Positions 24,101-33,968 of a DNA stretch of 64,000 nt are shown here, one piece after another. Position 1 is the stretch's first letter. Every line of letters starts with the position of its first letter. A program made the translations under genes and the position numbers. Origin of the DNA: Fulvia fulva (taxonomy: Eukaryota; Ascomycota; Dothideomycetes; Mycosphaerellales; Mycosphaerellaceae); assembly GCF_020509005.1 (NCBI RefSeq), contig NC_063014.1, forward strand, positions 1,178,001 to 1,242,000. Reading direction: 5' to 3'. The notes beneath the pieces are model-generated. The model was given only the letters and a program-made list of their open reading frames with translations. It was not told the DNA's origin and made no database searches.

Positions 24101-26358
24101 ATGACCGCTACGGAGTATAACTACGAGATCTACGATAAGGAGCTTCTCGCTATCGTTAAAGCTTTCGAAGAGTAGCGCCCCGAGCTCGAAGGCTCTACTA
24201 TGCCCGTCTAAGTAAGCTCCGACTATAAGAACCTCGTCTACTTTATAAAGAGCAAGCTACTTAATCGCCGCTAGGCCCGCTAGAGCGAGTTCCTCTCCCG
24301 GTTCAACTTTATAATCTCGTATACGCCCGGTAAGGCCAACTCGATAGCCGACGCCCTTACCCGCCGCCCTAGCGACTCTCTAGTTAATCGAAGAGGGGGC
24401 TAGTAAATCGTAGAGTAATAAGTTATTAAAGAGTACAACCTCTTATCCGAGCTTCGAGAGTACCTATCGAACGGCTAGCCTACGCTCGCTACTTCCTTTA
24501 CTACTCTCGTACTCGCTCCTACCTACCTTAACGAGAGTAATAATAAATCCGAGCCTAAAGAATACGCCTCGGACGCTAAGGACTTAAACGACGATAAAGA
24601 GGGCTTAATAACGACCGACGGCTTATCCAAATTAGACTTTAAGGGGTTTAATAATAAGGAGCAACCTAAAGGTATTATAGCACGAGTACGAATAGCGTAC
24701 GATACCGACCTAGACGCCTAAGAGTTAGTTTAGGCCCTTAAATCTAGCGCGAGGACATTCCCGGGCTTCTCGCTATCTAAGTACGAGCTCTAGGAAGGTG
24801 TCGTCTACTTCCTAAGAAGCTTTACGTACCGTAGCCCGAAGGCTCTAATATCCGAGCTAAGATTCTTCAAATTGTCTACGACTCCGCCTCTAGGGGTCAC
24901 CTAGGCGTAGCTAAGACCTATAAGCTCCTCGCTAGGTATTACTAGTGGCCGTATTCCTAGAAGGACGTCCGCCGCTACGTACTAAACTACGCTACTTACC
25001 GAAGAGCTAAAGCTAACCGCTACCGCCCCTACGGTCTCTTATACCCTCTCCCGGCTCCTAATCGTCCGTAGAAGTACATTACTAAAGACTTTATTCCCGA
25101 TCTTCCTTACGGTAAGACCTTTAGCGGCGTAAAGGTAAAGGCCCTTCTAGTAATTATAGACCGTTACTCTAAAGACCGGTATATAATCCCGTACTAGAGT
25201 ATAACTATAAAGGAGACTACTCGCTTGTTCTACGAATTCGTCTAGCGCTTTTAAGGCCTCCCGGATAGTATCACCTCTAATAGAGGCTCCTAGTTTATCT
25301 CGTACTTCTAGAAGCGTCTATATACTATCCTAGGTATTAAGTATAACCTCTCGACTAGTTTTTAGCTATAGACCGACGGCTAGACCGAAATTACGAACGC
25401 TATCCTCGAATAGGTCCTTCGTTACTTCGTCGACTACTACTAGAAGGATTGGCCTTAGTATATCCCTACGGTAGAGTTCGCTACTCGTAACTAGGACTCG
25501 GAGACTACTAGCTACTCTCCCTTCTATACTACGAGAGGTTACTACCCTCGTATAGGTATAGAACTAGAAGAGCCTCTCCCGCCTACCGAAGACGTAAATA
25601 AGTAAGTAGTAGACGAGTTCGCTACTATACTCTTATAGATCTATAAAGAAGTCTACGACGAGGTAGTATATATATAAGTAATCTACGAGGATTAAGCTAA
25701 TCGTCGTCGCTAGCTAGCTCCCGACTACTAAGTAGGCGATATAGTATACCTTAACTCTAAGAATATTAAGACGGACCGCCCCTCTAAGAAGCTAAGCTAG
25801 AAGAACCTAGGTCCTTTTAAGATTACCGAGCGTATTAGTTTATACGCCTACCGTCTAGCTCTTCCTACGAATATAAAGATCTACGACGTCTTCTATCTCG
25901 TACGCCTTCGGCCGTCGGCTAAGGACCTATTCCTAAACTAAAACTGAGATATACTAGGTCCTCCTAATAAAGTAGAAGTCGACGAGCCGGTTAACCTACC
26001 TTCTAACGACTATACCGTCCGTAAGATCCGGGGAATCCGCGTAGAGCCTAACGATATTAAAGGGCTACCGCCGATTAAGTATAAAGTCGAATAGTAAGGC
26101 TGTCCTAAGTAGGATACCTTATAGGAACCTATCTAATATATTATCTTTAATTATTAAGTAATCGAAGAATACTACGCCCGCGTAGACGGCCTAGAGGTCA
26201 ATATCGATAGGCTTTTCGAATCTAAGCTCTTCGACGGGGCTTACTAATAGTATATCGACTATAATATCAGGCCTAAGCCTAGTACTAAAGCTAAATATCC
26301 TCGATATATAGAACTACTACGGCTCCGTAGGAACTTAGCTTTATTTAGGGGGGGCTAC
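21105..26358 (+). pseudogene. gypsy1 gag-pol polyprotein remnant
   Basis: Readable domains, all broken by TAG/TAA: capsid/gag about 21,440-22,000 (EFDGNKSKFKAFKT; TFSNLDRR-like), a zinc-knuckle region near 22,150-22,200, aspartic protease about 22,490-22,730 (LIDTSVLGESFIDYKLA, DTS/DSG-type active site), reverse transcriptase about 23,130-23,760 (the frame 23,132-23,332 is open; YIDDILVYS at about 23,565), RNase H about 23,940-24,400 (ETDVSDGVVGGVL), integrase about 24,890-25,650 (zinc-binding HLGVAKTYKLLARYY; core LVIIDRYSKD), and a chromodomain-like end about 26,090-26,200 (VIEEYYARVDGLEVN). Needs its many stop codons ignored to read; inactive. Confidence 0.88.
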
Positions 26359-26773
26359 TATTATAGTCTGCCTATAGAGTATATAGAAGGTAGGGATAGA
26401 AGAGCCTTATAGTGCTTAGAAGTCGTTAAGAAGTAAAAGTCTAGCTTAGTATATAAGCGCTAAGAATTATATACCCCGTAATATTTACTATAAGACCCTA
26501 GAAGAAGTACGTAGAAGACTTAGAACGTAGGGTAGGTTAGAATAAGGTTTTGAGCAAAGCTACTAAGCGCGGCTTCGTACGGGTTAGCCCTATTAATACG
26601 GGGACACGTACTTACGAGGGTCGCGTATAAGTATCCGGCCTTCTCTAGGCCTCTTTTACTTTCTTCGTCTTTCGTTTTATATAGCAATTATACTATACCC
26701 TTTATATCTATACTTCGTACCTATATTCTTACTTTTACTCTTATATCTTATAGGCTAGGCTCTCGCCCTAACA
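26359..26773 (+). repeat. gypsy1 3' LTR (415 bp)
   Basis: Paired with 20,690-21,104. It is more completely RIP-converted than the 5' LTR but preserves the terminal CA (ends CCCTAACA). Confidence 0.9.
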
Positions 26774-26829
26774 ATAGCTAAAGAGAGAAGAGAGTCTAAG
26801 AACGAGGCCTATACTTAAAGGCCGAGGTG

Positions 26830-26940
26830 TCGGGCGTCGGCATCGGGCCGAGCTTAGTTATCGGGGTCACGTGACCCGGGGTCACGTGATCAGATTCGAA
26901 TCCTTCACTTACGGAGCGGCCGTGACCAAGTGGTATAGTT
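26830..26940. other. Island that escaped RIP, with tandem palindromic CACGTG sites
   Basis: Within the CpA/TpG-depleted block this about 110-bp stretch keeps CpA and TpG. It contains two near-tandem copies of GGGTCACGTGA (26,864-26,889), the first extended to the perfect palindrome GGTCACGTGACC. CACGTG is the core bound by many bHLH factors; whether anything binds here is unknown. The right-hand copy of H lacks it. Confidence 0.5.
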
Positions 26941-27080
26941 CTTAGTAAAAGTGGCCCGCTCAGTAGTATAGCCCGCTCGGTAGTGAAGTACGTTATATAT
27001 ATCACTATATATAAGCGCTTCGTTATTACCTAATATACTGTTTTGTTTAAAACGTAGCGGTTTAACGCGACGATCGAGGA

Positions 27081-27113
27081 AGCCGAGTGCACTAGGTGTT
27101 TATGCTAGCGTTC
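27081..27113 (-). repeat. Right terminal inverted repeat (R end) of the Fot1-like element
   Basis: Partner of 3,877-3,909. The adjoining interior (26,986-27,080) matches the reverse complement of the left arm of the small element at 49,038-49,120 (TACTGTTTTGTTTAAAACG shared), which defines it as the R arm. Confidence 0.85.
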
Positions 27114-27115
27114 TA

Positions 27116-27420
27116 TATATAGTATTGCTTAAAGTCGTTGTTCGGCTCGGAGAGATATCCACCCCGTAGCGCAAAGCCCTAGCTACTCACAGCGCTGCGC
27201 TGTTCGAGTTTTAACCAATCAAAAGTGTCGCTATCTACATCGCTAAGGCGGAGATACATACAGCACGGGCGCAATCTTTCAACATTCACCGACCGCGACG
27301 CAATTGGTATTCGAATGCATGTAATTATCGCTCGGCAGCCCCTACACTCACCCGCCTATCGTGGCCCTCCGCAAGCTTCGGGACGACGGCGGGTTCGTTT
27401 CGGGTGCCTTCGCTCAATGA
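27116..27420 (+). repeat. Flank B: right half of repeat AB, not RIP-mutated
   Basis: Starts directly after the target TA. About 300 bp aligns base for base with 60,403-60,705, where the same sequence is heavily C-to-T/G-to-A changed. No coding function recognised. This stretch and the following 330 bp form the upstream region of the Zn2Cys6 gene at 27,749. Confidence 0.7.
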
Positions 27421-27748
27421 AGCACACTATGCGGCTGCGTGCTAGGTACCCGTGGACCATGATGCGCATAGTGTGAGGTAGCGAGGCGTAGGAGTGGTGA
27501 TGTTTTGGCTGGCAAATACGTAGGTAGTGGTTCTAACGAGAAAGAGTCTGTGGACGCGAGAAGTCCCAAGCGAAAGGAAAGCACGTGGCGGGTGTGGCCC
27601 GAGCTTGCAAGGATCAAACACGTGCTAGGATCGTTGCGGATTCCCGGTGGAGTTCTACTCTCCCACGCGCTCTCCACGACAAGATGATGCGGGGTGAGTT
27701 TGGCTGGGACGTCTTCCAGAAACATGTCGTTCTTCCTCGTGCTGAGCA

Positions 27749-29792
27749 ATGGCTGCATCCCGAGCAGGAGACGTATCCAACAGGGATGACGACAGCCAGA
27801 CCACCGCTCGTGATCCGGACGGCAAATTGGCTACAGCAGGCAAAAAACGAACCAGAACAGGCTGCTTGAACTGTCGGCGAAAACGACGGAAATGTGAGGG
27901 GACTATTCTCTCTCTACATCATGTATGGGCCTAACCATGAACCAGGTGACGAAATAAAGCCGACTTGCGAGGGCTGCCAGGCGCGGAAGGAGACCTGCGA
28001 ATGGGGCGTCAGGGTTACATTTCGTCCTGAAAATGCTCAAACGATGGGACCTGAACATCCATCGATGCGTCTGGCGTTGGCATGTGCCCGGGGTCAAGGC
28101 TTCCAGGTTGGCCTCATCAAGATGCTTCAAGAAGACCGCTGAGCCTAACGGACGTCCTAGATCATCAACGTGACGAAGGAGGTCATCCGAGACTACTTTG
28201 AAGAGACCGCCCATGATGAAGTGGATGAGATGCGGGTGTCTGATGTTCCTTCGAGGCATCATCGTCCATCGACACGTGGATCTGTGTCTACACAGCCGTC
28301 TCATACATTTCAGTCACCTGTGGCAAAGCAGGCTCATGTCGTCAATCAGCCCATACCAGTCGTCATCGAGCCGGAACAGTATCACAATGAGCACGCTGCC
28401 CAGACGCCCTTCCTCCCGGAGGATCTGTTCTTGTCGCCGCAATACAGTGATTCTGCATTCGAAGACGGCATCTTCCTTCCTGGGTCAGAATACCAACAGT
28501 TACATGCTGCTCTGCGGAGCCGCATCATTGATACCGCCCGGTCGACTGCGCCCTCGAGGCTCGCAACTCCAGAGCCTGCCGACGAGAGGCCCAGTTTGCA
28601 GCGCTCAGACACTGCGGAGACCGAAGACGAAGAATCTCGAGCTCTTGCTCACTTGAGTGCCGAAGAAGAGTACTTCCTCTGGCAGAACTACATCGATGAG
28701 GCTGCACCCTGGATGGATAAGTTCGACATCAATCGGCACTTTGAACTGGTCCTTCCCATGCTCGCGAAGCATCATCCGCATCTACGATACTCCTGCCTCG
28801 CATTGTCTGCACGACAGCTAGAACGTAAGTCACAGATCAACGACAACTCACGCAGCCTGGCCCTCTACCAGCACGCCATCCACCTGCTGTCTCCTTTGCT
28901 GCACCAGAGGACATCAGTCGTGTTGGCATCATGCGTTGTACTTTGTGTTCTCGAGATGATGAGCTGCTCGCCAAAAGCTTGGAGACGACATCTGGATGGC
29001 TGTGCTGCACTTATCCAGGCACTGGGCATGAACGGCAGCAGCGGTGGGCTAGACGAGGCACTATTCTGGTGCTTTGCTCGCATGGACATTTGTGGGAGTC
29101 TAATATCTTCTGAGAAGACTCTAATCCCTATGGACAAGTGGATCGGGCCTGGTGAGCTTCTGACCGACTACACCTTGTTGCTGAATCGAAACAGCATGTT
29201 CGACATGTATGCCAACCGAATGGTATACCTGTGTGGCCGAGTTGTGGACCTGCTTTGTTCTTCCGGGAAATGGGAGCAGCGACATCATCACACGACCCAT
29301 GCTATGGACGGTAACGACTATCTGCAGCAGTGGTCCCGCCTGTTCGAGGTTCTGGAACAATGGTATCTGGACCGACCAGAAGAGATGAAGCCACTACTGA
29401 CGATCAACTCTCCCTCCGGTGCACTCGGAGCTGCAAGTCCCTTCCAGACGCTGCTGTACGGGAATGGACCCGGTGTCTCTGGGAACCAGATGTACCATAC
29501 AGCGGCTTTGCTCATGCTCAAGTTCAAGCCATCGCATGTGCAGTTTGCAAAGAAGCCTCATTCGATACTGTGGCATGCTCGCATGATATGCGCGATTTCG
29601 ATCTCGAACAGTCACCATGGCTGCTGGACGAACAGTGTCCAGCCTTTATGGATCGCAGGGCAACATATGAGCCACCCGAGCGAGCATCGAGCGATATTGA
29701 GCATATACGAACGTATTGAGCGCGAGACTGGCTGGGCGACGAAGTGGCGTGCTGATGATCTGAGGGAGTATTGGGGCGAGTGCGAGGACTGA
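27749..29792 (+). CDS. Zn(II)2Cys6 transcription factor with fungal-specific (ARCA-like) domain, 645 aa
   Basis: Predicted nuclear regulator. Exons 27,749-27,893, 27,946-28,106 and 28,161-29,792 (introns 52 and 54 bp) join in frame to 1,938 nt. Splicing the first intron completes the zinc cluster C-X2-C-X6-C-X6-C-X2-C-X6-C at residues about 39-66 (CLNCRRKRRKC, then CEGCQARKETC). The second splice gives FQIINVTKEVIRDYFE, a motif common in this class, whereas the unspliced frame stops at 28,142. Residues about 215-600 form a Fungal_trans_2-type middle/C-terminal domain (YIDEAAPWMDKFDINRHFE; HLRYSCLALSARQLERK). Its promoter now abuts the Fot1-like element at 27,113, so its regulation may have changed. 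Targets unknown. Confidence 0.85.
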
Positions 29793-29950
29793 AGTGATTT
29801 GGCGTCATCGGGGTTCTTCGTGCGAAGAATCACGACATCTTCGACACTGATGCCACGACAGTATTGGCGCGTCTTGACGCGTCTTGCCACGCGCCGCTTT
29901 CTGAGTCGCGTTCCATTCATTGCACGACGCTGAGAAAGTTCAAAATCGAG

Positions 29951-30272
29951 ATGGCCGCAATCGTGTCAATGAATCATACCGATGTGAATCGTCGAGTCCT
30001 CCGAGGTGTGCTTAGCAGCCTTTCAAAAATGCCTGCTGTGTCCGCGTTGAAGCTGCTGGAGCTTGCTGACCAAGGTGAGCCGGCCACATAGCATTGCACC
30101 ACTGCGTGACTGACAGGGAGCGGCAGACCTGATGGACTGCGTCTCCCAAAAGTCCGTGACCTTAGCCATGCAAACACGTCACAGCCTTGGGAGCGATTCG
30201 GCATCATTGTTGGACAGTCTTCGAGGCGCAACGACGCAGCAAGCCAAGGACAAAGAGCAGCTTATTGCATAA
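29951..30272 (+). CDS. Small protein of unknown function (91 aa)
   Basis: Two exons, 29,951-30,074 and 30,121-30,272, with a 46-bp intron ending GGGAG give 91 aa: a basic, helix-rich N-terminal half (NRRVLRGVLSSLSKMPAVSA) and an acidic/polar C-terminal half. No family recognised. An alternative acceptor at 30,116 opens another frame that reaches past 30,300, so this could be the first part of a longer gene including the next entry. The 15-bp gap to the next ATG makes a single transcription unit likely. Confidence 0.4.
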
Positions 30273-30287
30273 TGCATTACTACCCGT

Positions 30288-30857
30288 ATGCGCGAGCATA
30301 TGGAGTCTTCTGAAAGTTCCCAATCAGAGTCTGAAGCCTATGGGGAGGACGAGTTCTACTTTGCACCTGGGTCCGTACCGCAACGTGGTCGAAAGCGCAA
30401 AGCCGATGAGGTCGTGGACCTCACAGACACTTCCGGTCTCGAGGCAGTAACAACACAAGAGCCAGCGAAACCTCCAAAGCAGCAGAAGACCTCCACCAGC
30501 ACTGCTCCACTTCGTCGCCCTACCCGTCTGGACGCATGGTATAGCCACCGGACTTCAACAGAGGAAAACTGGAATAAGCTGACTCCTCAAATGAAGCGCA
30601 ATCTCTCAAACGTAGGCTACATCCAGGAGACCGAAGCCGGCATGTTTGCTCCAGAACCTTGCAGGCGTTGCCGGTACATGTCGCTCACCAACATAAACAA
30701 AGCTGGCGGTCCTGCGAGCGAGAGGTTAGTGTGCATGGTCTATAAGCCTGAAGTCGCAAAGCAGTGTACCAAAGCTCAGGGGCAAAACTGGAGGAGCTGT
30801 AGCTCTTGCTGGAGTAAAGGAGCAAGTTGCTGCTTTGTGCGCGATGCGCAGGATTAG
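30288..30857 (+). CDS. Cysteine-rich protein of unknown function (189 aa)
   Basis: The N-terminal half is disordered, Ser/Glu-rich, with a bipartite basic stretch RGRKRKADEVVDLTD resembling a nuclear localisation signal followed by a possible SUMO-interacting VVDLTD motif. The C-terminal about 80 residues hold a cysteine module: CRRC, then two spaced cysteines, CSSC and a CC pair (residues about 120-185), suggestive of a zinc-binding domain. A plausible DNA- or chromatin-associated protein, but no family is recognised. A second ATG at 30,300 is equally possible as the start. Confidence 0.55.
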   Translation: MREHMESSESSQSESEAYGEDEFYFAPGSVPQRGRKRKADEVVDLTDTSGLEAVTTQEPAKPPKQQKTSTSTAPLRRPTRLDAWYSHRTSTEENWNKLTPQMKRNLSNVGYIQETEAGMFAPEPCRRCRYMSLTNINKAGGPASERLVCMVYKPEVAKQCTKAQGQNWRSCSSCWSKGASCCFVRDAQD

Positions 30858-30884
30858 GTCATCGATGCAGAACTTACCGCATAC

Positions 30885-30931
<47 letters not shown>
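30885..30931. repeat. (TG)n microsatellite, about 47 bp
   Basis: Perfect dinucleotide run just downstream of the cysteine-rich gene. Its TpG content shows this gene block has not been touched by RIP. Confidence 0.95.
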
Positions 30932-30933
<2 letters not shown>

Positions 30934-31269
30934 CTTCGCCGTCAAATGCCCCTCCCCTGTACAACTGAACGTTCACCCCTAGAACTCCTCGGCAACTGCC
31001 AAGGTGGCATGCGCAATGTTGGTGGAGGAGGGAGCCGAGCTATAGCAGAAGAAGAGAAGACCCGTGAAAAGGAACTGCGCCTAGTGTGTCGTCCCTGTGG
31101 GTAATGCGCGACGCCAATATGGAAAACATGAAACGCCATGCCTTGCCCGCAGCCTACACCCACTTCAGTCCCCACGTTCTATTACAGGTTCCTAGTTTGA
31201 ACTCGTTCTATTGTCTCGGTAAGCGATACCTGTGTGGGTTTTAGGAGGATGGGAACGTCTGTGTACTCT

Positions 31270-32303
31270 CTAGAGCGACTCGTGTACAATGGCAACATCA
31301 TCCCAACCCTCGTTTCTCGCTTGGATTTTCATGCTCTCGAGTACTCGGCCTTTCGCATTCTTATCTCTGACTTCCGTCCCAACGAATGCTCCGTGGGTGC
31401 TCTCGAAGTGGAATGGCTTGAGGGCTTGCCACATCTTGAGAATCTCTTTCGGTGGTAGTGGTATCATGTTTGGCATGGACCACATGAAGGCATACGAAGT
31501 CGTGCCTGGCGGTCGGTCGACGTGATATAAAGCGGACTGCATGGTCAGACGAATACTGATGGAGGGTCGTTGAGGTGAAGCTTACCGGGACTGTGACTAG
31601 AGTATCTGCAACAAACAACTTCCTGTCCCAGAGTAGACATAAGCTGCCGGGGAAGTGACCGCCGGTCTGTGAGAATACTTAGTCCTGATAGTGACATGAA
31701 TAAAGCAGAACACTCACCTTGATGGCAACGACATCGTTCACGATCTCCTTGCTAACGTCCGTGAACAGCTTCCGTCTACCCTCAGGATCTGGCTGATTGA
31801 CCCACTCCTCATCATCCTTTGCAAAGTATACAGGACGGTCGAACGTCTTCACCCAATCAAGATGTGTTATGTAGTAGTGAGGATGCGAGATAACAATGGC
31901 TTTCAAGCCTCCCTTCGACATGATGAAGTCCACAGTCTCCTGGTCCAGACACGCGAGACAGTCCCAGAGTACGTTGCCGGCCGATGTCTTCAGAAGTATA
32001 CACCTTTGACCAATGGCGAATTTGGGCTCGGTGCAAATGGAAGTCATCGGTGGCTCGATATCGTCCTGCTTGAATGTGTTCCGGTACTTGCCACGCATCT
32101 GGGCGAGACTTGTCCATGACTGACCGGTAGGTGGGACGAATTGGCGAGGGTCCTGTCTATAGTCAGGCTGTGTTGGAACATGTCGTTTGCCAGTCAAGCG
32201 ATCTCACATCGCAAATGCGGCATGCTTTCAATGGTGGATCGGCTGGCACATCGAACTGTGTCCCGCAAGCCGCGCAGATCAGAAGGTCTTCTCTTGTCTG
32301 CAT
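31270..32303 (-). CDS. Metallo-beta-lactamase-fold hydrolase with N-terminal Cys pairs (292 aa)
   Basis: Predicted metal-dependent hydrolase of the MBL superfamily; substrate unknown. Four exons (32,208-32,303; 31,718-32,152; 31,586-31,666; 31,270-31,536; introns 55, 51 and 49 bp) give 292 aa. Residues 10-31 carry two Cys pairs (CAAC...CRIC), a rubredoxin-like zinc ribbon, followed by DPRQFVPPTGQ, the usual linker of this fungal subfamily. The MBL core shows SHPHYYITHLDW, an atypical HxHxxD motif in which the second His is in HPHYY, later GGHFPGS and LFVADTLV, corresponding to the metal-ligand motifs. Divergent from the dUTPase gene. Symbol withheld; glyoxalase-II-like activity is only a guess. 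Confidence 0.8.
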
Positions 32304-32691
32304 TGCTGCTTGTCTCGAAATGAAGCAGGTTGAGATCCGATATTCTTCAAGCTGGACGTGGTGATGTTGTCATTGCCCGACGTTGGCCGTGCCATGATGC
32401 CGAAGAGGAGTCATGGTAAGCATCGCTTCACCCACTTCCGCCCACTCTTGGGACCAAGAACCAGCGAGACTGTACGCTGGGCATCGGGACCTAGTGTGTT
32501 TGTCGAAAACGATGTCGACGATGACAATGTGGACGATGTACAATGTTGATGAGAACTTGATGGTTCACCCATCGAACATTGATGGCCACCCCAATCTGGT
32601 TTAGTGAGCACTCTACGCGTTTCGCGTCACCCTCGTTCCGCAAGGTCCACCACCATCACACTAACAAACAACACGACCTTCACCCAACAAA
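32304..32691. promoter_or_regulatory. Divergent intergenic region between MBL and dUTPase genes
   Basis: A 388-bp stretch between two start codons on opposite strands, so it must hold both promoters. Its right half is rich in CA/AC and pyrimidine tracts. No defined site recognised. Confidence 0.5.
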
Positions 32692-33589
32692 ATGGCAGAC
32701 CAAACACCCGCACCAGACCACGCAGCGCCCTCCGTCCCCAACTCACCACTCCCCAAGCGCACCAAATACACAGAAGCAGCCCCAAGCTTAACAGTAGCCT
32801 GTACGTCCCCTCCCCCTCCCCCTCCCACCTCATCGACAGCCACAACCACTAACGCGCTCAGCAATCCTCAACGACCAACCCCCCACACCCACACCCGACT
32901 CCCTCCCCAACCCCCTCTCCGAAATGTCCACAACAACCACCAACAACGCCACCGCCCTCCCCTCCATGCCCTCAATCCCCGCCATGCCGCCCATGTCCTT
33001 CGAACCACCTCCACCAGCCCTGCAAATCAAACGCCTCTCGCCCTCCGCAAAGCTCCCCACGCGCGGCTCCGAGTACGCAGCCGGCTACGACCTCTACGCC
33101 TCCAAGGAAGCTGTGGTGCCCGCCCGTGGAAAGGTGCTAGTGGATACAGACATCAGTATTGCGGTGCCGGCGGGGACGTATGGACGTGTTGCGCCACGGA
33201 GTGGGCTGGCGAGCAAGTTTAGTATTGATGTGGGAGCGGGTGTGATTGATGCGGATTACAGAGGGCCGGTGAAAGTGTTGCTGTTTAACCTCAGTGATGT
33301 GGATTTTGAGGTGAAGGTGGGGGAGAGGGTTGCGCAGTTGATTGTGGAGAGGGTGAGTGCGATGATCCTATCCACGAGGCGCTTTCTTGCGCGTGGTACT
33401 ATGGTTGCCATTGTGAGAGCTCTATTCGCTGACTAGAGCTATCAGATTTACACCCCCCAAGTGCTAGAGGTACAGGAACTCGAAACCACTGTCCGAGGCG
33501 CTGGTGGCTTCGGCTCGACGGGAGGGTTTGGTGGAGCGCTTCCTGCAATGGCTGCTCCAGCAGTGCCAGGTACTGCTCCGCTGCCATAA
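32692..33589 (+). CDS. DUT1: dUTP diphosphatase (dUTPase)
   Basis: Hydrolyses dUTP to dUMP and pyrophosphate, preventing uracil incorporation into DNA and feeding dTMP synthesis. Three exons (32,692-32,800; 32,862-33,352; 33,446-33,589; introns 61 and 93 bp) give 247 aa. The trimeric dUTPase motifs are in order: GYDLYAS (motif 1), APRSGLA (motif 2), GVIDADYRG (motif 3, catalytic Asp), [10 protein letters not shown] (motif 4) and GAGGFGSTG (motif 5, on the last exon). The third acceptor was chosen because it restores the junction VERIYTP. The protein is longer than yeast dUTPase (147 aa) because of a disordered Pro/Ser/Thr-rich N-terminal extension of about 100 residues. Likely nuclear/cytosolic. 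Confidence 0.95.
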
Positions 33590-33968
33590 GATGAGTGGCA
33601 TACACAAGAGGTGTGATCGTTCATACGGAAGCTGAAGGATCTCTCAATTGCTCCGCACGCTGTCCGATAGCTTGGTGGATGTTTGCGAGACTGGAGATGA
33701 GCCGCGCGCATCGCCGTGCTGGAGCAGCAGAGCGCTTCGTACCAGGCCACTCCGCGCTGCTGATGCAAATCTTTGCTACTGCTGCGCCCACGAGTTGAGA
33801 TGCTCAACCTGCGGCGGACTGGCACGACGCGCTTCGAAGACATACGAATATGTGACACGATACTGTGCGTTGGAGAGACATGCTCAGCGCTCCAGCATTA
33901 CGAGAGAAATGAAAAATTCCCCACGAGAACACATGACTTTCAAGACCCTCCCCTTATCCCGTATAACA
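33590..33968. other. Intergenic, convergent 3' regions
   Basis: This 379-bp stretch lies between the 3' ends of dUTPase and MMSDH. No gene or repeat seen. Confidence 0.5.

Larger units (their letters stand above)
20690..26773 (+). mobile_element. gypsy1: full-length Ty3/gypsy retrotransposon, RIP-inactivated
   Basis: A 6,084-bp element with two 415-bp LTRs and a 5-bp target duplication ATAGC at 20,685-20,689 and 26,774-26,778. LTRs start TATTATAGTC (ancestral TG) and end CTAACA or CTAATA. A polypurine run (AGGGGGGG near 26,347-26,354) lies just before the 3' LTR. The internal region has the gag-protease-RT-RNase H-integrase order typical of Ty3/gypsy, with a chromodomain-like C-terminus, as in fungal chromoviruses. 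Confidence 0.92.
20185..26985 (+). repeat. Host repeat H (left copy), split by gypsy1
   Basis: The parts 20,448-20,640 and 26,927-26,985 reappear, adjacent and in reverse orientation, at 60,706-60,968. In both places gypsy2 sits beside this repeat but at different points, about 260 bp apart. The right end has a repeated motif (GTGGCCCGCTCAGTAG then TAGCCCGCTCGGTAG) and then meets TA and the R arm of the Fot1-like element, so H may itself be an inverted-repeat DNA element. No protein is recognised in it. Confidence 0.5.
3877..27113. mobile_element. Fot1/pogo-like DNA transposon hosting a 23-kb nest of retroelements
   Basis: Both ends carry the same terminal inverted repeat of about 33 bp (GAACGCTAGCATAAACAC onward, one mismatch), each flanked by TA at 3,875-3,876 and 27,114-27,115, the target duplication of the Tc1/mariner-pogo group. 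The left terminal about 218 bp and the segment from 6,972 on are collinear with the reverse complement of the 487-bp element at 49,005, which shows where the first insertion (LINE copy 1) lies. The transposase is on the minus strand at about 7,060-8,600. The remaining length is nested insertions. RIP is heavy inside but the outermost TIR bases still contain CpA and TpG. Left and right ends may derive from different parental elements (see the inversion finding). Confidence 0.85.

Noticed and set aside
26880..26935. tRNA-like boxes (GATTCGAATCC and TGACCAAGTGG)
   Set aside because: The boxes are in the wrong order on the plus strand and on the minus strand no A box precedes the B box; no cloverleaf can be drawn.
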